DNA of 64,000 nucleotides from Cryobacterium sp. CG_9.6 (GTDB lineage Bacteria; Actinomycetota; Actinomycetes; Actinomycetales; Microbacteriaceae), in contig NZ_JARXUZ010000001.1 of assembly GCF_029893365.1 (NCBI RefSeq), positions 992,001 to 1,056,000 of the forward strand. Reading direction: 5' to 3'. The position numbers and the translations under genes are program-made. The notes under the pieces were generated by a model, which did not search any database, was not told the origin of the DNA, and was given only the letters and a program-made list of their open reading frames with translations. Of the stretch, positions 39,991 through 48,693 are shown piece by piece (position 1 is the stretch's first letter; each line of letters opens with the position of its first letter).

Positions 39991-42933
39991 GTGACATCTT
40001 CACCCGACAGCGCTCCACGACGGGGCCGAACCCCGCTTGCCATCACGGCAGCGATCATTGCGGGGTTGGTGATCCTGTTCTTTATCTTTGCCGGACTGTA
40101 CACAGATGTCTTGTGGTTTGACCAACTCGGGTTCCTCAACGTTCTGACCACTCAGTGGATCGCCACGGCCGTATTGTTCCTCATTGGCTTCATCGCCATG
40201 GCCGTTCCTGTCTGGATCAGCATTCAGATTGCGTACCGCAAGCGCCCGGTCTACGCCAAGCTCAACTCGCAGCTCGATCGCTACCAGCAGGTGATTGAGC
40301 CGCTTCGCCGCCTCGCCATGTACGGCATCCCGGCGCTCCTGGGACTCTTCGCCGGTGTGGCCGCGGCCACACGCTGGCAGGTTGTGCTCATGTGGCTCAA
40401 CCGCAGCGAGGTGGGTCGCAGCGACCCGCAGTTCGGTTTCGACATCTCGTTCTACCTCTTTGACCTTCCGTTCTATCAGGCGGTTCTGGGCTTCGCCTCG
40501 GCGGTCGTGCTGATCTCCGCGCTCGTCGCACTCGCCACCAGCTACCTCTACGGATCTATCCGCGTCAGCGGCCGTGAGGTCATCATCGCCAAAGCTGCGC
40601 GCGTGCAGATCGCCGTGACGGCGGCCGTCTACCTGCTCCTGCAGGCCGTGAGTATCTGGTTCGACCAGTACTCCACCCTTACAAACCAGGGCAGCCTCAT
40701 CACGGGTGCAAGCTACACGGATGTCTTCGCCACGATCCCGAGCCGGGCGATCCTTGCCGGCATCGCGGGCGTCGTTGCGCTGCTCTTCATTCTCACCGCC
40801 ATCATTGGCCGCTGGCGGCTGCCGATCATCGGTACCGCGCTGCTGATCATCTCCAGCCTGCTGATCGGTTCGCTCTACCCCTGGGTTGTTCAGCGTTTTC
40901 AGGTTGACCCCAGCGCGAAGTCGCTCGAGGCGCCGTACATCGAAAAGAACATCGACCTCACCCGCGACGCCTACAACATCGCGGACGTGGAAGAGATCCC
41001 GTATAACGCCACCACCACCGCAGAATCCGGTGCGCTTCGTGCCGACGCCACCACGACGGCCAACATTCGTATCCTCGACCCGGCTCTCGTCAGCGACTCC
41101 TTCGGCCAGCTCGAGCAGTTCCGTCAGTATTACCAGTTCCCGTCGAACCTCGACGTTGACCGGTACATGATCGACGGCAAGTCGCAGGACACGGTCGTCG
41201 CCGTTCGTGACCTCGACCTCACCGGACTCAACACCGGAAACACCTGGGTGAACGCCACAACCGTGTACACCCACGGTTACGGCATTGTTGCCGCCTACGG
41301 AAACCAGCGTTCCGCAGATGGCCAGCCCGTGTTCCTGGAGTCTGGTATTCCCACGTCGGGTGCGCTCGGTGAGTTCGAGCCGCGCATCTACTTCGGTGAG
41401 ACCTCGCCCGAGTACTCCATTGTCGGGGCGCCGGAAGGCACCGACCCGATTGAGCTGGACTACCCGTCGGGAACCGACGGTTCGGGACAGACCTATACGA
41501 CGTTCTCCGGCGACGGTGGACCGAAGCTGGACAACCCGTTCAAGCAGCTCATCTACGCCCTCAAGTTCCAGTCGGAGCAGGTATTCCTCGCGAACGCCGT
41601 CAACGACAAATCGCAGATTCTGTACGACCGCGACCCGATCACACGCGTGCAGAAGGTTGCTCCGTACCTCACCCTCGACTCTGACGCCTACCCCTCGGTT
41701 GTCGACGGACGAGTGCAGTGGATCATCGACGGTTACACAACGTCGGCGAACTACCCGTACTCCACTCCGGTGAGCCTCAGCGATGCCATCACCGACACGG
41801 AGACGCCGCCGCAGCCTTTCGCGCTGGACAGCATCAACTACATGCGCAACTCGGTTAAGGCAACCGTCGACGCCTACAGCGGTGAGGTCACCCTCTACGC
41901 CTGGGACGAAAACGAGCCGATGTTGGAGACGTGGCAGAAGATCTTCCCCTCGACGCTCAAGCCCATGAGCGAGATGAGTGGCGATCTGATGAGCCACGTG
42001 CGCTACCCCGCCGACCTGTTCAAGGTGCAGCGTGCGATCCTCGGTCAGTACCACGTGACCGACCCGGGTTCGTTCTACTCCAAGGACGATGCCTGGATCT
42101 CGCCGAACGACCCGGACTCGCCCGCGTCGAACCCCACCCTGCAGCCCCCGTACTACCTCACCATGCAGGTTCCGGGTCAGGACGCTCCTTCGTTCTCGCT
42201 CTACACGACATTCCAGCCTGAAGCCACCGGAGAATCCAGCAGAAACGTGCTGTACGGCTACCTCGCCGTCGACGCCGATGCCGGTGCGGTGGATGGTGAA
42301 CGTGCCGAAGGCTACGGAAAGATGAGGCTGCTCACGCTGCCGAAGGACGGTACGGTGCCTGGCCCCGGTCAGGTTCAGAACGTCTTCAACGCCGACCCCG
42401 CCGTCTCCACCGAGCTGAACCTGCTACGCCAGGGATCCTCGACGGTGCTCAACGGAAACCTGCTGACCCTCCCGGTCGGTGGCGGACTGCTCTACGTGCA
42501 GCCGGTCTACGTGCAGTCCACGGGTGAGACCAGCTACCCGCTGCTGCAGAAGGTGCTTGTTGCCTTCGGTGACCAGATCGCGTTCGAGGACACCCTCGAC
42601 AGTGCCCTCGACGTCCTCTTCGGCGGTGACTCCGGTGCCGCTGCCGGTGACACCACGGTGCCCATCACCGATACGGACACGTCGACGACGAGCCCCACCG
42701 ATGGCACAGACACGAGCACAGACTCGAGCACGGATACGAGCACGACACCGCCGACGACCTCGACCGGAAACTCGGCCACGGACGCTGAGCTCAAGTCACT
42801 ACTCGCCACCGCCAACACGGCGTTGACCGAGAAGCAGGCTGCCCTGGCGTCGGGTGACTTCGCGGCATTCGGTGTCGCCGACAAGAAGCTCTCCGAGACG
42901 ATTGCCAGCATGCTGGCGCTGCTCGGCGAGTAG
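39991..42933 (+). CDS. UPF0182 family large membrane protein
   Basis: A 980-residue protein of the UPF0182/COG1615 family. The first 320 residues hold seven predicted membrane helices, beginning LAITAAIIAGLVILFFIFAG and including DVLWFDQLGFLNVL, a family signature. The remaining 600 residues form a conserved extracytoplasmic domain. After about residue 885 comes a Thr/Ser/Asp-rich linker and a final amphipathic helix. Function is unassigned, although the family is strongly conserved in Actinobacteria and cyanobacteria. GTG at 39991. Codon use is strongly biased (ATC, CTC, GAC), suggesting good expression. A GC-rich hairpin follows the stop. Confidence 0.92.
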   Translation: MTSSPDSAPRRGRTPLAITAAIIAGLVILFFIFAGLYTDVLWFDQLGFLNVLTTQWIATAVLFLIGFIAMAVPVWISIQIAYRKRPVYAKLNSQLDRYQQVIEPLRRLAMYGIPALLGLFAGVAAATRWQVVLMWLNRSEVGRSDPQFGFDISFYLFDLPFYQAVLGFASAVVLISALVALATSYLYGSIRVSGREVIIAKAARVQIAVTAAVYLLLQAVSIWFDQYSTLTNQGSLITGASYTDVFATIPSRAILAGIAGVVALLFILTAIIGRWRLPIIGTALLIISSLLIGSLYPWVVQRFQVDPSAKSLEAPYIEKNIDLTRDAYNIADVEEIPYNATTTAESGALRADATTTANIRILDPALVSDSFGQLEQFRQYYQFPSNLDVDRYMIDGKSQDTVVAVRDLDLTGLNTGNTWVNATTVYTHGYGIVAAYGNQRSADGQPVFLESGIPTSGALGEFEPRIYFGETSPEYSIVGAPEGTDPIELDYPSGTDGSGQTYTTFSGDGGPKLDNPFKQLIYALKFQSEQVFLANAVNDKSQILYDRDPITRVQKVAPYLTLDSDAYPSVVDGRVQWIIDGYTTSANYPYSTPVSLSDAITDTETPPQPFALDSINYMRNSVKATVDAYSGEVTLYAWDENEPMLETWQKIFPSTLKPMSEMSGDLMSHVRYPADLFKVQRAILGQYHVTDPGSFYSKDDAWISPNDPDSPASNPTLQPPYYLTMQVPGQDAPSFSLYTTFQPEATGESSRNVLYGYLAVDADAGAVDGERAEGYGKMRLLTLPKDGTVPGPGQVQNVFNADPAVSTELNLLRQGSSTVLNGNLLTLPVGGGLLYVQPVYVQSTGETSYPLLQKVLVAFGDQIAFEDTLDSALDVLFGGDSGAAAGDTTVPITDTDTSTTSPTDGTDTSTDSSTDTSTTPPTTSTGNSATDAELKSLLATANTALTEKQAALASGDFAAFGVADKKLSETIASMLALLGE

Positions 42934-42945
42934 CGTTCGGTTGCT

Positions 42946-42989
42946 CGCCGCGAGCCCTCACCCTTTACGGGCGGGGGCTCGCGGCGTTT
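42946..42989 (+). terminator. terminator after UPF0182 gene
   Basis: CGCCGCGAGCCC (42946-42957) pairs perfectly with GGGCTCGCGGCG (42975-42986), followed by TTTC. The 17-base loop is long but the stem is very stable. Confidence 0.6.
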
Positions 42990-43027
42990 CGGCGTCGGAG
43001 GTGGTCACCGGCGCGGCCCAGATAAGG

Positions 43028-43033
43028 TAAATT
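43028..43033 (+). promoter_or_regulatory. -10 element of the first initiator tRNA gene
   Basis: TAAATT lies exactly 11 bases before the tRNA, and the last four bases of that gap are GTAG. The same hexamer at the same distance precedes the second copy (45763-45768). No matching -35 consensus is obvious. Confidence 0.5.
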
Positions 43034-43044
43034 AGAAGACGTAG

Positions 43045-43121
43045 CGCGGGGTGGAGCAGTTCGGTAGCTCGCTGGGCTCATAACCCAGAGGTCGTAGGTT
43101 CAAATCCTGCCCCCGCAACCA
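43045..43121 (+). tRNA. initiator tRNA-fMet (CAT), copy 1 with encoded CCA
   Basis: A 77-base tRNA with anticodon CAT in the loop CTCATAA. The initiator identity is shown by the unpaired C1-A72 at the acceptor end (CGCGGGG against CCCCGCA) and three consecutive G-C pairs in the anticodon stem (CTGGG with CCCAG). The T arm is GTAGG-TTCAAAT-CCTGC. CCA is encoded. A terminator follows. Confidence 0.97.
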
Positions 43122-43125
43122 ACAG

Positions 43126-43161
43126 GCCGATTCAGCAGAAATGCTGAGTCGGTCTTTTTTT
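43126..43161 (+). terminator. rho-independent terminator after tRNA copy 1
   Basis: CCGATTCAGCA and TGCTGAGTCGG form an 11-bp stem with one mismatch around GAAA, followed by TCTTTTTTT. It is the most canonical terminator in the window. Confidence 0.9.
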
Positions 43162-43261
43162 GTACCCGGCGACCGCCCGGTCTCGGCCTAGCCGCGACCG
43201 AAGCGCCGTAGTAGGTTCGCGCCGACGGATGACGGCGCAGCGACACGGGTAGGAGACGGGC

Positions 43262-45652
43262 ATGATCTCGAGCAGTGTGGTGTGGTTCGATGACATCGGC
43301 CTGGCGGATATTTCGCGGGTTGGTGGCAAAAATGCCTCGCTCGGTGAAATCGTGCGGTCCCTCACGGCGAGCGGAGTGCGCGTGCCGGATGGCTTTGCCA
43401 CCACCGCAGACGCATACCGAGGCTTCATCGCCTACAACGGACTTGAGCCGGAGATGAGACATCACCTGCAGCGGTTTCACGCGGGCGAGGTGTCACTTCG
43501 CTTCACCGGTGAGGCTCTGCGTGAGCTGTTTCTGAGCGCGGAGTTTCCCGAGAGCACGGCGAACGAGATCCGCACCGCGTACCACGCTCTCGGTGAGCGC
43601 GCCGGGCGCAGCAACCTCGCGGTGGCCGTGCGCAGTAGCGCAACGGCCGAGGATCTGCCCGACGCCAGCGTCGCGGGACAGCAGGAAACCTTCCTCAACG
43701 TGACGGGCGACCGGGACGTTCTTGACGCCTGCCGCCGCTGCTACGCCTCGCTCTTCACCGACCGGGCCATCAGCTACCGGGAGGTAAAGGGTTTTGACCA
43801 CCTCGACGTGGCCCTCTCGATCGGCATCCAATGCATGGTTCGTTCCGACGTGGGCGGTTCCGGTGTGATGTTCTCCATCGATACCGACAGCGGTTTTCCC
43901 GGGGCAGCCGTGATCAGTGCAGCGTGGGGTCTAGGAGAAACCGTTGTTCAGGGCACCGTCGACCCCGATAAATACCTGGTCTTCAAAGCTTTGCTCGAGC
44001 AGCCCGGGTACCTGCCCATCATCGAGAAGACACTCGGGGCCAAAGAACGCAAGATGGTGTACTCCACGGGAGGGAGCGCACGCACCCGCACGATTGATAC
44101 GCTCCTGCGCGAACGACAGTCCTTCGTGTCGACCGATGCCGAGATCGTAGAACTGGCTCACTGGGCCGTCATCGTGGAGAGACACTACGAACGCCCCATG
44201 GACATGGAATGGGCTAAGGATGGCCTCAGTCACGAGCTGTTCATGGTGCAGGCCCGGCCGGAGACGGTGCAGTCGCAGGCCAGTGGCACGACATTCACGG
44301 TCAGTCGGCTCACCGAGACCGGTGCGCTGCTGCTCTCGGGTATGGCCATCGGCGACAGCATTGCGGGCGGGGAGGTGTGCGTGATCAGGGACCCGGCCGA
44401 CATCGAGAAGTTCGTCGACGGGGCCATTCTCGTTACCGAGATGACTGATCCGGATTGGGTGCCTATTATGACGCGTGCGGCCGGGATCGTCACGGAACAT
44501 GGCGGACCCACCAGCCACGCGGCGATTGTGAGTCGGGAGCTCGGTGTGCCAGCCGTGGTGGGTACCGGCAATGCCACCGAGGTGCTCCGCGATGGACAAC
44601 TCATCACCCTGTCGTGTGCGGAGGGGGACGAGGGCTACGTCTATGACGGTCAGCTGGCGTTTGAGACAGAAAACGTTGACCTGGGTGCGCTGCCGAAGAC
44701 CCGCACGAAGGTGATGGTGAACATTGCCAGCCCCGCGGCGGCCTTCACGTGGTGGCGGCTGCCCGCAGATGGTGTGGGCCTGGCCCGGATGGAATTCATC
44801 ATCAACAACCTGATCAAAATCCACCCGATGGCGCTCGTGCACCCGGAGCTCATCACGGATCCGGTGGCGGCCGAGCAGATTCGCGTTCTCACCCGGGGCC
44901 ACGTCAATCCAATGGAGTATTTCGTGCAGACCCTGGCGCTCGGCATCGCCAAATTGGCCACCCCCTACTATCCCAACCCTGTCATCGTGCGACTGAGTGA
45001 CTTCAAGACCAATGAGTATGCGCACCTGATCGGTGGTCAGTTCTTTGAGCATGCGGAGGAAAATCCCATGCTGGGTTTCCGCGGGGCGTCGCGGTATTAC
45101 GATCCCCGGTACCAGGAAGGGTTCGCGCTCGAGTGCCGTGCGCTTCGACGTGTGCGGGAGCAGATCGGCTTCACCAATGTCATCGTGATGATTCCGTTCT
45201 GCCGCACCACCACGGAGGCGGACCGGGTGCTCGAGGTGATGGCCGCACACGGTCTCGTGCGCGGCGAGCATGACCTGCGGGTGTACATGATGTGCGAGAT
45301 CCCGGCGAACGTGATCCTCGCGGAACAATTCGCCACCCGCTTCGACGGGTTTTCGATTGGTTCCAACGACTTGACCCAGCTGGTCCTCGGCGTTGATCGA
45401 GACTCAGAGGACCTGGCCAACCTGTTCGATGAACGCAATGAGGCCGTCACCCGAATGATCAGTCAGGCCATTGAGAAGGCCCATGCGGCGGGAATCCCCG
45501 TGGGCATCTGCGGCCAGGCGCCGAGCAACTACCCGGAGTTTGCGGCATTCCTGGTGGGGGAGGGGATTGACTCCATCTCTCTCAATCCCGACAGCTTTGT
45601 GAAGACCGTGGCTCGAATATCTGCCGCCGAGCGGGAGAGCGACACGAACTAG
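43262..45652 (+). CDS. ppsA: phosphoenolpyruvate synthase
   Basis: A 796-residue enzyme making phosphoenolpyruvate from pyruvate and ATP, a gluconeogenic step. The ATP-grasp N-domain covers about residues 15-340 (GGKNASLGEIV, VRSSATAEDLPDASVAGQQE). The phosphohistidine domain has GGPTSHAAIVSREL with the catalytic His. The C-terminal PEP-utilising barrel carries GSNDLTQLVLGVDRD and the catalytic Cys in GICGQAPSN. Length matches the family. It starts at ATG 43262 after GGAGACGGGC. It sits between two identical initiator tRNA genes, each with its own terminator, so it is transcribed independently. Confidence 0.95.
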   Translation: MISSSVVWFDDIGLADISRVGGKNASLGEIVRSLTASGVRVPDGFATTADAYRGFIAYNGLEPEMRHHLQRFHAGEVSLRFTGEALRELFLSAEFPESTANEIRTAYHALGERAGRSNLAVAVRSSATAEDLPDASVAGQQETFLNVTGDRDVLDACRRCYASLFTDRAISYREVKGFDHLDVALSIGIQCMVRSDVGGSGVMFSIDTDSGFPGAAVISAAWGLGETVVQGTVDPDKYLVFKALLEQPGYLPIIEKTLGAKERKMVYSTGGSARTRTIDTLLRERQSFVSTDAEIVELAHWAVIVERHYERPMDMEWAKDGLSHELFMVQARPETVQSQASGTTFTVSRLTETGALLLSGMAIGDSIAGGEVCVIRDPADIEKFVDGAILVTEMTDPDWVPIMTRAAGIVTEHGGPTSHAAIVSRELGVPAVVGTGNATEVLRDGQLITLSCAEGDEGYVYDGQLAFETENVDLGALPKTRTKVMVNIASPAAAFTWWRLPADGVGLARMEFIINNLIKIHPMALVHPELITDPVAAEQIRVLTRGHVNPMEYFVQTLALGIAKLATPYYPNPVIVRLSDFKTNEYAHLIGGQFFEHAEENPMLGFRGASRYYDPRYQEGFALECRALRRVREQIGFTNVIVMIPFCRTTTEADRVLEVMAAHGLVRGEHDLRVYMMCEIPANVILAEQFATRFDGFSIGSNDLTQLVLGVDRDSEDLANLFDERNEAVTRMISQAIEKAHAAGIPVGICGQAPSNYPEFAAFLVGEGIDSISLNPDSFVKTVARISAAERESDTN

Positions 45653-45762
45653 CACCGCCCGGCGGCCACGCTTCTTCTGCATCCGCTCTTGTTATTTGGG
45701 TGCCCAAGGCATAAATTCGAAGAAAGCAGGGCTGCGTGGTCGTGCGGTCTTTCGTGGTGTGC

Positions 45763-45768
45763 TAAATT
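45763..45768 (+). promoter_or_regulatory. -10 element of the second initiator tRNA gene
   Basis: TAAATT, 11 bases before the tRNA and with GTAG just before the 5' end, duplicates the arrangement at copy 1. Confidence 0.5.
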
Positions 45769-45779
45769 TGTACTTGTAG

Positions 45780-45853
45780 CGCGGGGTGGAGCAGTTCGGT
45801 AGCTCGCTGGGCTCATAACCCAGAGGTCGTAGGTTCAAATCCTGCCCCCGCAA
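45780..45853 (+). tRNA. initiator tRNA-fMet (CAT), copy 2 without encoded CCA
   Basis: The 74-base body is identical to copy 1, including the C1-A72 mismatch and the three G-C pairs of the initiator anticodon stem. After the discriminator A the sequence continues CGA, so CCA must be added enzymatically. Its own terminator follows. Confidence 0.96.
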
Positions 45854-45858
45854 CGAAC

Positions 45859-45890
45859 GGCCCGGAACTTATGGTTCCGGGCCTTTTCTT
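45859..45890 (+). terminator. rho-independent terminator after tRNA copy 2
   Basis: GGCCCGGAAC (45859-45868) and GTTCCGGGCC (45874-45883) form a perfect 10-bp stem around TTATG, followed by TTTTCTT. Confidence 0.88.
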
Positions 45891-45958
45891 GTTAATGCCC
45901 GGTGATGCCCATCCGCTCTGCGCAGTCCCGGCACCGTGAGGTGGGCTAGCGTTGCCCT

Positions 45959-46669
45959 ATGAGCACCGACGCCCCATTGACCATCGTTCGGGAGGGCACC
46001 GCCCTCTTCGAGGCACAGCTGAACGAACTCAGTGATGCTCAACTCGACGAACCCTCCCTTCTTCCGGACTGGTCTCGGCGCCACGTGGTTGCACACGTGG
46101 GTTACAACGCTCTGGCCATTGCCCGCCTGGTGTCGTGGGCAGAGACCGGTGTGGAAACGCCTATGTTTGAGAGCCGTGAGGCGCGCAATGCGGAGATCGC
46201 CACGGGGGCGGCTCTTCCCGCCGCTGGCCTCCGCAAACTGAGCATGCATGCCGGAATGCTTCTGGACAGTGCGTGGCAACACCTGCCGGAAGAGAAGTGG
46301 GCTGCCGAGGTACAGACCGCCCAGGGACGCATGGTGGAGGCCTCGTTCACCATCTGGATGCGCACCCGGGAGGTGTGGATTCATGCCGTCGACCTCAACG
46401 TGACGGCCGGGTTCGCCAACATTCCCGCGCCCGTGCTGCAGCGAATTCTCGGTGACATTCTCGAGTCGTGGGCCACCCGCGGTGAGCTGGAGGGTGTGCG
46501 TCTGGAGGTGTCCGGTGTGGACGGACTGGTGTTCGGTGACCGGGACGCCCGTGATCCGCTGGTCGTCAGCGGAGACCTGGCCGCCCTCACACACTGGGCG
46601 TCGGGTCGGTTGGGGGCGCGAGTCACCTGTAACCACCCCGTTACCTCGGTGGCGCCCAGCTGGCTTTAG
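45959..46669 (+). CDS. maleylpyruvate isomerase family (mycothiol-dependent fold) protein
   Basis: A 236-residue protein with the N-terminal DinB-like four-helix MDMPI domain (LTIVREGTALFEAQLNELSD, LLPDWSRRHVVAHVGYNALA) whose His residues bind the metal, and a C-terminal SCP2-like sub-domain. The motif TREVWIHAVDL supplies the distal conserved His. In characterised members mycothiol is the cofactor for isomerising maleylpyruvate. Many paralogues do other mycothiol reactions, so the substrate is not assigned. It stands alone, and its stop overlaps the convergent cysteine desulfurase gene by 4 bp. The start is ATG at 45959. Confidence 0.85.
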   Translation: MSTDAPLTIVREGTALFEAQLNELSDAQLDEPSLLPDWSRRHVVAHVGYNALAIARLVSWAETGVETPMFESREARNAEIATGAALPAAGLRKLSMHAGMLLDSAWQHLPEEKWAAEVQTAQGRMVEASFTIWMRTREVWIHAVDLNVTAGFANIPAPVLQRILGDILESWATRGELEGVRLEVSGVDGLVFGDRDARDPLVVSGDLAALTHWASGRLGARVTCNHPVTSVAPSWL

Positions 46670-47814
46670 CGGCCGAGGCGCGCCAGCGCCGTCACCGCCT
46701 CACGAACGGATGCCCCCGCCAGCGCAATCTCCTCGGGTGTCGTGTGCGCCGAGAGGGTAAAACGCACGGCGGTCTGTGCCAGCTCGGCGCTGAGCCCCAG
46801 TGCCGTTAACACGTGAGACGGTTCCGAGCTCCCGGCCGCGCAGGCCGATCCGCTGGAGCACACGATCCCGCGTGCTTCCAGTTCCAACAGCACCGCCTCG
46901 CCACTCGTCCCGGCAAAGACGAACGACGCCGTTCCGGGTAGCCGTTGGGTGGGGTGACCGGTGAGCCGAGCCGTGGGGCAGGAGGCCAACACGGTGGAGA
47001 TGAACTCCTCGCGCAGAGCGGTGACACGCGCGGCTACGACGCTGCGTTCACGGAGGCTCAGCTCGAGGGCCACGGCACAGGCCACAGCTCCGGCCACATT
47101 CTCGGTTCCGCTGCGCTTGCCACGCTCCTGACCGCCGCCGTGCAGCACGGGTTCCAGCGGAAGCCGCCCACGCACGAAGAGCACGCCAACTCCGGGAGGA
47201 GCGCCGAGCTTATGGCCGGACAGGCTGAGCGCATCAACGCCGAGCGCGGTCACATCGAGGGGGAGCCAGCCGCCGGCCTGCACCGCATCGGTGTGTATGA
47301 GTGCTCCGGCCGCGCGGGCAATCGCGGCAAGCTCCGCGATGGGTTGCACCGTTCCCACCTCGTTGTTGGCGTAGTGCACCGACACGAGCCGCGTGTGGGG
47401 GCGGAGGGCGGCACGTAGGTCGTCGGGGCGCACGCGACCGTCGGCATCCGTCGGGAGCAGGGTGACGTCGAAACCGTGCCGTCGGTGCAGATAATCAACG
47501 CTCTCCAGCACGGCCTCGTGTTCGATTGCGGTGGTGATCACATGATTGGGCCCCGGCTCGGAGGCGCCGAGTGCAAGACCCTTAATGGCGAGGTTGTCAC
47601 TCTCGGTGCCGCCACTGGTGAAGAGAACATCTCCCGGGCGACATCCGAGTGAGCGCGCCACGCTCAGCCGAGCCTCCGTCAAGGCGGCGGCCGCGGCCTC
47701 ACCCACGCTGTGACGGCTCGACGGGTTCCCGAAACCACTCGTGAGCAGCGGCCACATGGCCTCCAGCGCCTCGCGGCGCACCGGAGTTGTGGCCGCGTTA
47801 TCGAGGTAGATCAT
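46666..47814 (-). CDS. cysteine desulfurase (NifS/IscS-like) of the nad operon
   Basis: A 382-residue PLP enzyme releasing sulfur from cysteine. Motifs include the N-terminal YLDNAATTP, TSGGTESDNLAIKG, the His in AIEHEAV, the PLP-Lys in SLSGHKLGAPPGVG and the persulfide Cys in CSSGSACAAGSSEPSH. The ATG at 47814 gives the canonical MIYLDNAATT start; a TTG at 47820 is unlikely. It follows nadC by six bases. A NifS homologue inside the nad operon most likely supplies the 4Fe-4S cluster of NadA, as proposed for nadA-linked desulfurases in other bacteria. Confidence 0.92.
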   Translation of the reverse strand: MIYLDNAATTPVRREALEAMWPLLTSGFGNPSSRHSVGEAAAAALTEARLSVARSLGCRPGDVLFTSGGTESDNLAIKGLALGASEPGPNHVITTAIEHEAVLESVDYLHRRHGFDVTLLPTDADGRVRPDDLRAALRPHTRLVSVHYANNEVGTVQPIAELAAIARAAGALIHTDAVQAGGWLPLDVTALGVDALSLSGHKLGAPPGVGVLFVRGRLPLEPVLHGGGQERGKRSGTENVAGAVACAVALELSLRERSVVAARVTALREEFISTVLASCPTARLTGHPTQRLPGTASFVFAGTSGEAVLLELEARGIVCSSGSACAAGSSEPSHVLTALGLSAELAQTAVRFTLSAHTTPEEIALAGASVREAVTALARLGR

Positions 47815-47820
47815 GCCCAA

Positions 47821-48693
47821 TCAGGCCTCGGCGGGGAGATCAACGTGGAGGACAACGTCGAGGCCCAGGTCGAGAGAGTTCACGCTGTGCGTGAGGGCAC
47901 CCACCGAGATGATGTCCACACCCGACTCGGCAATGCCCCGCACGGTGGTGAGGTTCACCCCGCCGCTCGCCTCAACTAGAGCCCGACCGGCCACGAGTTT
48001 CACGCCGGCACGCAGATCATCGGGGGAGAAATTGTCGAGCATGATCGTGTCGATTCCGGCGGCGAGCACGGGCTCGATCTGGTCGAGCCGGTCCACCTCC
48101 ACCTCGAAGTGGGTGGTGTGCGAGAGGCGCCCGCGCACCTCGCGCAGCGCTTCCGAGAGGTCGCGCCCGCCGGCGGTGAGCACCGCGAGGTGGTTGTCCT
48201 TGGCCATCACCGTGTCGGAGAGGCTGAACCGATGGTTATACCCGCCGCCGTCGCGCACAGCCCGGCGCTCCAGGGCGCGGAGGCCGGGGGTGGTTTTGCG
48301 GGTGTCCACAATGCGGGCTGTTGTGCCGGCCGTCTCGGCAACGTACCGGGCCGTGAGGGTAGCGATTCCACTCATCCGCTGCACAAAGTTGAGACCGATT
48401 CGTTCGGCCTGTAACACGCCGCGGGCCGGGCCGCTCACCTCGGCGAGCACGGCACGGGTGTCAAAGGCTGCGCCGTCGGCCACCAGGAGGCGCACGTCAA
48501 TGCGGGGGTCGGTGAGCCGGAAAGCGGATGCGAAAACCTCACCACCGCTGAAAACACCGGGTTCCCGAGCCTGGAGCCGGGCCGTGGCCACCGCGAGTTC
48601 GGGAATGAGTACCGCCGAGGTGAGGTCGCCCCACGGGGCGTCTTCGGTGAGCGCGGCCTGCACCACCGTGTCGATGGCGTATGTGGTCAGCAT
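47821..48693 (-). CDS. nadC: nicotinate-nucleotide pyrophosphorylase (quinolinate phosphoribosyltransferase)
   Basis: A 290-residue enzyme converting quinolinate and PRPP to nicotinate mononucleotide. Family motifs include EDAPWGDLTS, LNFVQRMSGIATLT, VDTRKTTPGLR, HRFSLSDTVMAKDNH and EVEVDRLDQ, with EASGGVNLTTVRGIAESGVDIISVG at the C-terminus. All the Arg/Lys/His phosphate-binding residues expected are visible. The start overlaps the nadB end by 7 bp. Third gene of nadA-nadB-nadC-desulfurase. Confidence 0.95.
   Translation of the reverse strand: MLTTYAIDTVVQAALTEDAPWGDLTSAVLIPELAVATARLQAREPGVFSGGEVFASAFRLTDPRIDVRLLVADGAAFDTRAVLAEVSGPARGVLQAERIGLNFVQRMSGIATLTARYVAETAGTTARIVDTRKTTPGLRALERRAVRDGGGYNHRFSLSDTVMAKDNHLAVLTAGGRDLSEALREVRGRLSHTTHFEVEVDRLDQIEPVLAAGIDTIMLDNFSPDDLRAGVKLVAGRALVEASGGVNLTTVRGIAESGVDIISVGALTHSVNSLDLGLDVVLHVDLPAEA

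Noticed and set aside
40000..42054. 684-codon open frame on the minus strand inside the UPF0182 gene
   Set aside because: It is antisense to a strongly conserved gene with biased codons; the length is explained by rarity of stop codons in GC-rich antisense DNA, and its composition (Val/Arg/Gly-rich, no domains) is not protein-like.
43931..45328. 465-codon minus-strand open frame inside ppsA
   Set aside because: Shadow of a complete, well-conserved phosphoenolpyruvate synthase; His/Arg-rich with no recognisable motif.
43045..45853. Integrated element between two tRNA copies acting as attachment sites
   Set aside because: The only gene between them is ppsA; there is no integrase, and each tRNA has its own promoter-like element and terminator, so duplication of a tRNA gene is simpler.
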